Assembly: GCA_030019105.1 (NCBI GenBank)
Contig: JASEGY010000198.1
Span: forward strand, 1 to 6,634
DNA length: 6,634 nucleotides
Source of the DNA: a bacterium
Lineage (GTDB): Bacteria > UBA9089 > JASEGY01
Reading direction: 5' to 3'
The first letter of the stretch is position 1. Each line of letters starts with the position of its first letter. Below the pieces are notes generated by a model that worked only from the letters and a program-made list of their open reading frames with translations, did no database searches and was not told the DNA's origin. Positions 1-3,784 of this stretch are shown here, piece after piece. The position numbers were made by a program, and so were the translations under genes.

Positions 1-24
1 CGCAATCTGCAATCCAAAATTGGT

Positions 25-51
25 TTGGTTGCGGCCAGAGGCCGCGCTAAG
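25..51 (+). repeat. GC-rich hairpin repeat, copy 1
   Basis: A short palindrome (gcggcc, 5-base loop region, ggccgc) is flanked by ttggtt on the left and gctaag on the right. The same unit lies in inverted orientation at 782-806, differing mainly in the loop. Here it directly follows the point where the HepT reading frame is cut off. It looks like a dispersed mini-palindrome; no mobile function is shown. Confidence 0.6.
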
Positions 52-130
52 AGATGCCCTTAGTAAATTTTATTACCTTCTCCATAGCATCCACAATATC
101 CTCGATATAATCGCCAAGTTCCCTCTTCAA
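47..130 (-). pseudogene. hepT: HepT (HEPN/DUF86) toxin, 27-codon N-terminal stump
   Basis: The frame begins with TTG overlapping the TGA stop of the MntA-like gene (TTGA), the usual arrangement for MntA/HepT operons. The peptide contains ELGDYIEDIVDAMEKVIKF followed by TKGIS, which matches the start of DUF86/HepT proteins, where a first helix of the form YLEDILEAIEKI is followed by TKG. Family members are usually about 110-140 aa and carry a catalytic RxxxxH motif near the C-terminus. Here the frame stops after 27 codons at the edge of a GC-rich hairpin repeat, so the RNase active site is absent and the toxin cannot be functional. The rest may lie outside the window or be lost. The identification rests on recognising the N-terminal motif and on gene context. 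Confidence 0.75.
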
Positions 131-438
131 AGATAAACCACCTCCTCTAAAATATGTCTTCCAATCCTTGGTTTTAATGCAGACTTCATTACAAGATCTA
201 CTTTAATCCCCAGGGTATCGCTTAAATGATTCTCTAAGGCGATAAACTCAAGCAACCCCATTGTCTTATTAAACTCAACAAGTACATCTATATCACTATC
301 TTCCTTGGCCTCCCCTCTCACATAAGAGCCAAAGAGGCCTATCTCTTTAACCTTAAATTTCTCTGATAAAATAGGCTTGTTTTCCTTCAATATTTTCCTT
401 ACCGCTTCAAGTCTTTCCCTTTTTGTCTGTTGCTTCAT
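127..438 (-). CDS. mntA: MntA-like nucleotidyltransferase antitoxin
   Basis: This is a 103-aa minimal nucleotidyltransferase. The family signature is complete: GLFGSYVRGEAKEDSDIDVL holds G37-S38, R41 and the metal-binding pair D49 and D51, and a third acidic residue is D81 in KVDLV. In MntA/HepT systems this protein neutralises the HEPN RNase by adding AMP units to it; that is family knowledge, not shown here. I chose the third ATG of a cluster (438) because AAAGGAG lies 5 bases upstream; an ATG at 453 in the same frame would put the Shine-Dalgarno inside the gene. The downstream HepT frame overlaps the stop codon but is a stump, so this antitoxin has no visible partner. The length is normal and I see no damage. 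Confidence 0.88.
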   Translation of the reverse strand: MKQQTKRERLEAVRKILKENKPILSEKFKVKEIGLFGSYVRGEAKEDSDIDVLVEFNKTMGLLEFIALENHLSDTLGIKVDLVMKSALKPRIGRHILEEVVYL

Positions 439-460
439 CATCTCTCCTTTCATTTAGATT

Positions 461-511
461 TTATTTCCCCACATCATGCAGCAAAGCGGCCAGAATCACG
501 GTTTGATATTC
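461..511 (-). pseudogene. csm1: Cas10/Csm1 HD-domain fragment, copy 1
   Basis: Read on the minus strand, this encodes EYQTVILAALLHDVGK and then TAA. That is the characteristic start of the Csm1/Cas10 HD nuclease domain (AALLHDIGKF in family members), including the HD dyad. The 45 bases at 467-511 recur at 3089-3133 with one difference. The fragment has no start codon of its own and overlaps the end of the PIN toxin stump in another frame. It is far too short to fold or act. It is a displaced piece of the CRISPR locus whose larger remains lie at 3083-4729. Confidence 0.65.
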
Positions 512-621
512 CACTCTTTATCTTTTAAAGTCCGGATAATAGCCTTAGCCTTAGAGTGCCATTTGTCCTTTTCATCTATTAAAGCCAGCAAGACATTAGC
601 ATCTATTATCGCCTTATCCAT
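496..621 (-). pseudogene. vapC: VapC-like PIN-domain toxin, 41-codon stump
   Basis: The ATG overlaps the end of the VapB-like gene by 8 bases, which is typical of coupled vapBC. The peptide begins MDKAIIDANVLLALIDEKDK, with the first PIN catalytic aspartate in IIDANVLLAL and the following helix. PIN toxins are about 130 aa and need three or four acidic residues; here the frame ends at residue 41, so the later acidic residues are lost. The end of the frame runs into the 45-bp Cas10 HD-motif segment (461-511), so the break point is close to position 511. It cannot be an active RNase. Confidence 0.78.
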
Positions 622-778
622 TTCCCCACATCCTTTCTGTGTCTTTAACCGCATCTCCTCCGATAGAGGCAATACCCGTAAGTCGGAGAAGACGTTCTGC
701 CGGCACTGATTTCACCTCTTTTGTTTTAATCTCCTTTTGTATTTTTTCCAGTTCCCGCCGAGGAATTCGCCGTAACAT
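614..778 (-). CDS. vapB: VapB-like antitoxin, possibly N-terminally altered
   Basis: The frame encodes a small basic protein ending in KSVPAERLLRLTGIASIGGD and then AVKDTERMWGNG. This tail resembles antitoxins that precede PIN toxins, with VPA..LL.L.GI.S.GGDA.KD.E as a recognisable pattern. It overlaps the PIN toxin start by 8 bases. The frame stays open upstream to a TTG at 802, but that part lies in the GC-rich hairpin repeat at 782-806. AAGGAG sits directly before the ATG at 778, a spacing too short to be ideal. The true N-terminus, which usually binds DNA, may therefore have been replaced by repeat sequence. The toxin-wrapping C-terminal part looks intact. Confidence 0.6.
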   Translation of the reverse strand: MLRRIPRRELEKIQKEIKTKEVKSVPAERLLRLTGIASIGGDAVKDTERMWGNG

Positions 779-781
779 CTC

Positions 782-806
782 CTTAGCGCGGCGAAGCCGC
801 AACCAA
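782..806 (-). repeat. GC-rich hairpin repeat, copy 2
   Basis: This is an inverted copy of the unit at 25-51 (cttagcgcggc, short loop, gccgcaaccaa on the plus strand). It sits at the apparent 5' boundary of the VapB-like gene and supplies the extra in-frame codons upstream of its ATG. Confidence 0.6.
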
Positions 807-808
807 CC

Positions 809-904
809 TTAAGTGCCTTAAGTGCCTAAAGTTTTAAGTGTCTAAAGTAGGCCGGCTTTCTTCAACTTTAGGCACTTTAGTGCACTTTCTAACTTTAGAC
901 ACTT
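809..904. repeat. Imperfect palindrome built of aagtgcctaaag units
   Basis: The left arm at 809-849 has repeated units related to aagtgcctaaagt. The right arm at 865-904 has their reverse complements (actttaggcactt and relatives), around a central gccggc. The element lies between the VapB-like gene and the next antitoxin-like fragment, and it supplies that fragment's aberrant C-terminal codons. I saw no clear target duplication. Confidence 0.6.
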
Positions 905-1000
905 GTGGATTACTCCAGAATTCTCGCGGACAACGCAAATGTTGCGGGGTAATATTATAATTACCTCTGATGGAAGTTTGAGAGCAATATCTTTCATCAT
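842..1000 (-). pseudogene. Antitoxin-like N-terminus running into a repeat
   Basis: GAAAGGAGG lies upstream of a double ATG. The first residues, MMKDIALKLPSEV, resemble the opening strand and helix of small antitoxins such as the UPF0175 group or other families that start with 'I.LP.EV'; the match is short and I cannot decide among them. From roughly codon 33 onward the frame is formed by the aagtgcctaaag palindrome, so the 52-aa product is chimeric and not a family protein. It begins 25 bases downstream of the stop of the DUF5615-type stump on the same strand, so it may once have been a separate module in the same cluster. Confidence 0.4.
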
Positions 1001-1024
1001 CTTTTACTGACCTCCTTTCATAAG

Positions 1025-1054
1025 TTAAATATTTTCATCTACAATGAATTTCAT
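1025..1054 (-). pseudogene. DUF5615-type (PIN-like) toxin, nine-codon stump
   Basis: ATG overlaps the preceding DUF433 stop codon as ATGA. The codons read MKFIVDENI and then TAA. MKFLVDENL with an early aspartate is the standard opening of DUF5615 proteins, which are PIN-like and sit directly downstream of DUF433. Everything after the first strand is missing. The identity depends on the very short peptide plus the DUF433 context; the two together make it fairly convincing. Confidence 0.6.
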
Positions 1055-1137
1055 GCCGGACTCCCAGCAAATGGAACAACCTCCTCCATACTCACAGATG
1101 TAGCCGCATATTCAAGAGCAGCCCGAATATCCTCGAT
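1051..1137 (-). pseudogene. DUF433 antitoxin, C-terminal fragment
   Basis: The peptide IEDIRAALEYAATSVSMEEV, ending VPFAGSPA, matches the C-terminal end of DUF433 antitoxins, where the 'l..edIraALeYAA' helix is the hallmark. The frame has no start codon and is preceded by unrelated sequence; an in-frame stop is reached about 30 bases further upstream. The N-terminal half is therefore lost. Its stop overlaps the start of the DUF5615-type stump, the normal operon order for this toxin-antitoxin pair. Both members are broken. Confidence 0.7.
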
Positions 1138-1156
1138 TTTTAAGATAGTTACACAT

Positions 1157-1456
1157 TTACAACATCCTCAATGCTTCGTTAATTTCTTCTGCTTCAGCTT
1201 CAATGTGATCCAATTCAAAAAAGTCTTCCCAACTATCCTTCTCTGATAACTTCTTTTCTCTATAGAACCTTTCCATTTCTTCTGAAGTGCTCACTCCATA
1301 TTTTTTAGCAATATTGAACTTTTCTATTTTCAGGTCTCTTAACCGTCTTTTAAGATATAGTTTTAATCCCTCTCTTTCTAATTCCTCAACTCTTGTCTTG
1401 AATAAATTGGCGGCCATTTGATAAGCCTCTTTAACTGGAGTTATTACCTGGGCCAT
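1157..1456 (-). CDS. Hypothetical helical, antitoxin-like protein
   Basis: This is a 99-aa protein starting MAQVITPVKEAYQMAANLFK. I chose the ATG at 1456 because AAAAGGAGG stands 6 bases upstream; an ATG at 1504 in the same frame would reach into the preceding gene. The protein is predicted to be almost entirely helical and highly charged. The middle contains KFNIAKKYGVSTSEEMERFY and the C-terminal part contains WEDFFELDHIEAEAEEINEA. That arrangement resembles small proteins often found beside toxin genes in thermophiles, but I cannot name a family. It overlaps the preceding small gene by 26 bases. The following sequence is a truncated DUF433 gene, so any toxin partner that once followed is gone. 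Confidence 0.6.
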   Translation of the reverse strand: MAQVITPVKEAYQMAANLFKTRVEELEREGLKLYLKRRLRDLKIEKFNIAKKYGVSTSEEMERFYREKKLSEKDSWEDFFELDHIEAEAEEINEALRML

Positions 1457-1616
1457 AGCTAACCTCCTTTTTTCTCTTTTCCTCTCGGTATCGATGGATT
1501 TCATGGCTGATCTCCTCTAAGGACATTTCTCCTTCTGGGTCAGGCACTCTTTCAGCAATCTTAGTTACATTCGGCAACTTAATCTTGCCATCTGGGCTTA
1601 AGTTGGCAACCCTCAT
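1431..1616 (-). CDS. Small AbrB-like antitoxin candidate
   Basis: This 61-aa frame begins with ATG preceded by AAAGGAGGTGAATCTAA, a good ribosome binding site. It opens MRVANLSPDGKIKLPNVTKI, similar to the start of AbrB/MazE-type swapped-hairpin proteins (LS..G.I.LP). From there it aligns without gaps to the fragment at 1644-1816: K-I-K-L-P..T.IA.R..DP.GEM..EEI....H..R.EKR...V. The two are therefore tandem paralogues. Compared with ordinary AbrB proteins the central DNA-binding segment seems shortened, so it may be an internally deleted derivative. It overlaps the next gene by 26 bases, which suggests co-translation. Confidence 0.55.
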   Translation of the reverse strand: MRVANLSPDGKIKLPNVTKIAERVPDPEGEMSLEEISHEIHRYREEKRKKEVSYGPGNNSS

Positions 1617-1643
1617 TTAGATTCACCTCCTTTTAAAGAACTA

Positions 1644-1816
1644 TCAAACTCCTTCTTGTCTTTTCTCTTTCCGACACTGATGAACTGCCTTGACAATCTC
1701 TTCCATAGGCATTTCACCCTTTGGGTCCTGGAGCCTTTTGGCAATTGATGTTGCTCTTGGAATCGTTACTTTTTTGAGTAAAATTGTCTCCTTATTGGTA
1801 AAGACAATAAATTTAT
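1644..1816 (-). pseudogene. AbrB-like antitoxin, C-terminal part
   Basis: On the minus strand the frame emerges from the 103-bp element at 1817-1919 and encodes KFIVFTNKETILLKKV, then VTIPRATSIAKRLQDPKGEM and a tail ending CRKEKRQEGV. The first part resembles the C-terminal strands of AbrB antitoxins ('GDKFIV...I.LKK'), and the rest is paralogous to 1431-1616. If the element and one copy of its 8-bp duplication are removed, a start ATG GAT AAA TTT ATT GTC appears, overlapping the end of the HEPN gene. This suggests that an older deletion had already joined the HEPN gene to the AbrB tail before the element arrived. Confidence 0.55.
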
Positions 1817-1919
1817 GGCCTTGTCCATCGTTTGGGCCAATAGCGCACCTTCCCGAAAGCTTAAAGCTTTCGGGAAGGTAAGGTTGCAAGTCTAACTGAC
1901 CGAAACGATGGACAAGGCC
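1817..1919. mobile_element. 103-bp miniature inverted-repeat element, copy 1
   Basis: The ends are GGCCTTGTCCATCGTTT and its reverse complement, and the centre is a strong hairpin (accttcccgaaagctt / aagctttcgggaaggt). It is flanked by perfect 8-bp direct repeats AAATTTAT at 1809-1816 and 1920-1927, the mark of transposition. It encodes no protein, so a transposase would have to act in trans. It separates the HEPN toxin remnant from the AbrB-like tail. Its core is almost identical to copy 2 at 5352-5454. Confidence 0.88.
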
Positions 1920-1923
1920 AAAT

Positions 1924-2277
1924 TTATCCATGATAAACAACATGACGAAACTTCCTGAATGGAGCCAAGTCAGTGAAGAGTTCATGGTCGACCAGAAGGG
2001 GCAACCCTTCTCGTGGTGGATCAGAGACACCTTTTACAAGTTCCGCATGCCAATTATCTCCAACAGGCATGGGAATGTTATAATATCGATAGATGCGCTT
2101 TAAGATATTTTCTATCCCATTATACCATTGTGCCAGAAAGGCAGACGCAGCAGTTTTCTCTCTGACAGTGGGCTTACGACCACTGATGTCTTTTTTTAAA
2201 GAGAGCGACTCCTTGATTGTTCCATTCATCAGTTCCAACTCGATACTGATCTCTTCTTTCAGGTCGTCAAGCTTCAT
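1924..2277 (-). pseudogene. HEPN-domain (HepT-like) toxin, C-terminally truncated
   Basis: This 117-aa frame overlaps the end of the nucleotidyltransferase frame by 11 bases, as expected for an MNT/HEPN pair. The C-terminal part contains FLAQWYNGIENILKRIYRYY and then FRKFRHVVYHG, which carries the RNase motif RxxxxH as R111 and H116. In this HEPN group the next residues are normally Y.. followed by a further helix of roughly 30-40 residues ('HGYGFELDW...'). Here the frame stops directly after YHG, next to the target duplication of the 103-bp element. The catalytic motif is present but the closing helix is missing, so activity is doubtful. HEPN identity is a confident motif call. Confidence 0.75.
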
Positions 2278-2650
2278 ATATCACCTTCCCTTTTTTGGCA
2301 ATATAACGGGTAAATCGAGTTATTGGCTTAAGCGGAACTATGTCAACAGGAATTCCAATCTCTTCCTCTATCCGTGCGCCAAACTCAAAGAGTTTCCAGC
2401 CCTCAACACCATCACAGGCAATGTCCAGGTCACGGGCAGTTTCAGGCGATTCCACAGCGCTTCCAAAAAGGACTAGTACAGCTCGGCGGAAGTTCCCCGC
2501 CGGTTTCAGAAACCAGGGTTTTTGAAAAAACCTGGTTTCTCAGACTCCTCAAACCGACGAGGGATTTCCGCCGAGCTGTACTAGTTTTCTTGCCCCAAAC
2601 TCACCGGCAATGGCAACACAACGACCAATTTGTGAACTATAGTGTTTAAG
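2267..2650 (-). pseudogene. MNT nucleotidyltransferase split by a miniature element
   Basis: The downstream part (2267-2472) encodes FGSAVESPETARDLDIACDG, then VEGWKLFEFGARIEEE and PVDIVPLKP. This includes the GS motif, the D-x-D metal-binding pair in RDLDIA and the third aspartate. The upstream part (about 2585-2650) encodes SSQIGRCVAIAGEFGARK. Between them lies the 104-bp element at 2477-2580 with a CTAG duplication. Removing it restores ...GEFGARKLVLFGSAVES... in one frame, the expected family sequence. No start codon remains: the frame runs open into the inverted-repeat region that begins near 2650. Two independent lesions have therefore disabled this antitoxin of the HEPN gene. Confidence 0.8.
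2477..2580. mobile_element. 104-bp miniature inverted-repeat element in the MNT gene
   Basis: The perfect termini TACAGCTCGGCGGAA and TTCCGCCGAGCTGTA are flanked by direct CTAG repeats at 2473-2476 and 2581-2584. The arms continue imperfectly inward to a core hairpin agaaaccaggg...cctggtttct at about 2507-2540. It has no coding capacity. Excision together with one CTAG exactly restores the interrupted nucleotidyltransferase frame, which shows that it is an insertion. The core hairpin is shared with the otherwise different element at 5033-5279. Confidence 0.88.
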
Positions 2651-2651
2651 A

Positions 2652-2914
2652 AAAAGATTTCGACCTGTGCAATCAGCTTTTATAAACAATTTCAACTTGT
2701 GCAATCAAAATTTACCACAAATAGTTTCACCCCTTCGGGGTTAAGATATTATTGCATTATTACAGCTATAATCCTACCAGCCCTTCGGGCTTTAATATCG
2801 AAAACAATCCCGAAGGGATGGCATTATTATAGCAATAAACCAAGTAAAGACAATAAATCCCGAAGGGATGGCATTATTGTAGCTAAAAGTTGATTGCACA
2901 GGTCGAAAGATTTT
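2652..2914. repeat. Region bounded by a 24-bp inverted repeat
   Basis: The segment aaaa..tttcgacctgtgcaatca (2652-2675) recurs as its reverse complement at 2891-2914, with a 2-base mismatch. A diverged direct copy (atttcaacttgtgcaatca) lies at 2689-2707, and a weaker one precedes cas6 at about 4771-4791. The enclosed 215 bases hold palindromic CCCGAAGGG-type units and no credible gene. It could be a compound mobile element or the remnant of CRISPR-leader sequence; neither is proven. Confidence 0.6.
2730..2884. repeat. Four REP-like ccCGAAGGg palindromic units
   Basis: Units centre on caccccttcggggt (about 2730), agcccttcgggct (about 2779), tcccgaaggga (2808-2818) and tcccgaaggga (2858-2868). 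The last two share a longer direct repeat, tcccgaagggatggcattatt plus tagc, at a 50-bp spacing. The core palindrome with a TATTATTGTAGC-like tail is a style of intergenic repeat seen in many bacterial genomes. Two orientations are present, and the spacing is irregular, so this is not a CRISPR array. Confidence 0.65.
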
Positions 2915-3024
2915 GGGGTTGGCTATCCTTTGGAGTTCAGGCTTTAGCCTTTCATAACTAATGAAATCCTAAAGGATTAACTCCAAAAGTTAAATAGCCT
3001 GTCTTAAATTCGCTTACCCCAAAA
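2911..3024. repeat. Imperfect 114-bp palindrome
   Basis: The outer ends ttttggggt (2911-2919) and accccaaaa (3016-3024) pair, as do ggctat/atagcc and ctttggagtt/aactccaaaag further in. The middle holds tcctttgga...tcctaaagga-type segments. Its left end abuts the 24-bp inverted repeat and its right end cuts into the stump gene at 3014-3055. No target duplication was found. Confidence 0.6.
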
Positions 3025-3055
3025 ACATTATCTTAAAAGCTATATCTACACTCAT
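3014..3055 (-). pseudogene. Gene stump of 13 codons with a strong RBS
   Basis: TTTGGAGGAGG lies a few bases upstream of ATG, and the peptide is MSVDIAFKIMFLG before a stop. The final codons (TTG GGG TAA) come from the end of the palindrome at 2911-3024. The good ribosome binding site suggests this was the start of a real gene that has been cut off by the repeat. The product cannot be recognised. It follows the csm1 remnant on the same strand, so it may belong to the lost csm operon or to another module. Confidence 0.4.
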
Positions 3056-3082
3056 GATCTGTTCCTCCTCCAAATATTATCC

Positions 3083-3145
3083 CTATTCCCCCACATCATG
3101 CAACAAAGCGGCCAGAATCACGGTTTGATATTCTTTGTTATTTAC
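3083..3145 (-). pseudogene. csm1: Cas10/Csm1 N-terminal fragment, copy 2
   Basis: The codons from 3145 read VNNKEYQTVILAALLHDVGE and then TAG. This is the N-terminus of Csm1/Cas10, with the HD dyad in LLHDVG. AAAGGAGAG is correctly spaced before the first codon, but that codon is GTA rather than GTG or ATG, so even initiation seems lost. The fragment starts at the very end of the hypothetical gene 3142-3669, as a next gene in an operon would. Csm1 is normally about 700-900 aa; only 20 codons remain. Bases 3089-3133 are duplicated at 467-511. This indicates that a type III-A-like CRISPR locus once extended here. Confidence 0.7.
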
Positions 3146-3669
3146 TTTTCTCTCTCCTTTTCTTTATGTTGGGTTATCTCCACCCAAATTGAGGTGTCCG
3201 GATAATAAGACTCCTGGACGTGTTTGATCATTTCCGTTACATGCCTAACAATATCCTCCCTTTGGCAATTTGGCGGGAAGGAATGCAGGATGTTTACTTC
3301 TATCTCCCGCCCATCTTCTGCATACTCATCACTGGGGATTGAAACAGTAGAATCTTCCAATGGGAGTAGTCCTTTATATTTGCGAATCAACTCATCGTAG
3401 TCATTGAGGACATCTTGCACCCACATCTTGATATAATCCTTCTCCTTCTCCTCTTCAATAATCCTCTGATGTTCTACAATCAGGTCTTCCCGTTCCCTGC
3501 CAAAAGGGGTCTGCTTAAATTCCATAGAAGTCGTTCTCTTATCCTTCACGGATTCTCTAATTTCAGTCATCCGTGGGTGTCTACTCCATGCCCAATTCTC
3601 CATCCTTCGCCCAATCTCTGATAATGTCCAGCCAATCTCATCAATCAATCTAAGGACCAATCTTCGCAT
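3142..3669 (-). CDS. Unrecognised 175-aa protein between cas6 and csm1
   Basis: The ATG at 3669 follows a G-rich stretch (ggggggatgaacaa) that can serve as a ribosome binding site. Residues 1-30 contain the amphipathic segment RLIDEIGWTLSEIG and then RRMENWAWSR. Residues 60-105 are strongly charged and helical (EEEKEKDYIKMWVQDVLNDY), possibly a coiled coil. Residues 121-165 look like strand-helix-strand (EIEVNILHSF, IVRHVTEMIKHVQ, SIWVEITQH). I recognise no family and see no signal peptide or membrane segment. It stands where a CRISPR-associated gene would be, with its stop codon 2 bases inside the csm1 fragment. It may be an undescribed accessory protein of this type III locus, or a passenger. 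The frame continues upstream a few codons without a start, so the N-terminus could once have been longer. Confidence 0.7.
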   Translation of the reverse strand: MRRLVLRLIDEIGWTLSEIGRRMENWAWSRHPRMTEIRESVKDKRTTSMEFKQTPFGREREDLIVEHQRIIEEEKEKDYIKMWVQDVLNDYDELIRKYKGLLPLEDSTVSIPSDEYAEDGREIEVNILHSFPPNCQREDIVRHVTEMIKHVQESYYPDTSIWVEITQHKEKEREK

Positions 3670-3703
3670 TTGTTCATCCCCCCTGGTAAGCGTTCAGCCA
3701 CTA

Positions 3704-3731
3704 AGGCATTACTGCACCCCTTCAGGGCTAA
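3704..3731 (-). repeat. REP-like unit between cas6 and the next gene
   Basis: The minus strand reads tagccctgaaggggtgcagt followed by aatgcc, which resembles the tcccgaagggatggcattat units at 2808-2884. It supplies the stop codon that ends the 13-codon frame at 3728-3769. Confidence 0.5.
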
Positions 3732-3769
3732 TTGATTCTGTAGAAATTCATCCTTTCCTGCTCAGTCAT
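3728..3769 (-). pseudogene. Gene stump of 13 codons directly after cas6
   Basis: GGAGGAG stands upstream of ATG, 15 bases past the cas6 stop, and the peptide MTEQERMNFYRIN ends at a TAG inside a REP-like unit. The ribosome binding site and spacing look like those of a genuine operon gene. It may be the original start of the protein now encoded at 3142-3669: that frame is still open a few codons upstream of its ATG (TLTRGDEQ), but in a different phase, so a repeat insertion plus a frameshift would be needed. That link is inference. Confidence 0.4.
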
Positions 3770-3784
3770 TAGCTCATCTCCTCC

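Noticed and set aside
1690..1881. Plus-strand open frame of 63 codons
   Set aside because: It is antisense to the AbrB-like fragment and ends inside the 103-bp element; it has no family features.
1644..2030. A single 128-codon minus-strand protein across this stretch
   Set aside because: Its first half is translated from the 103-bp element and from the HEPN gene in the wrong frame; only the part below 1817 has family character.
2093..2649. Several plus-strand open frames over the MNT/HEPN region
   Set aside because: They are antisense shadows of the recognised nucleotidyltransferase and HEPN genes and run through the inserted palindrome.
2730..2884. Possible CRISPR array from repeated tcccgaagggatggcattat units
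   Set aside because: Only two units share a long repeat, other units are in opposite orientation or diverged, and the spacing is irregular. It fits REP-like intergenic palindromes better.
2642..2893. Plus-strand open frame of 83 codons
   Set aside because: It consists entirely of palindromic repeats, with low-complexity repeated peptides and no ribosome binding site.
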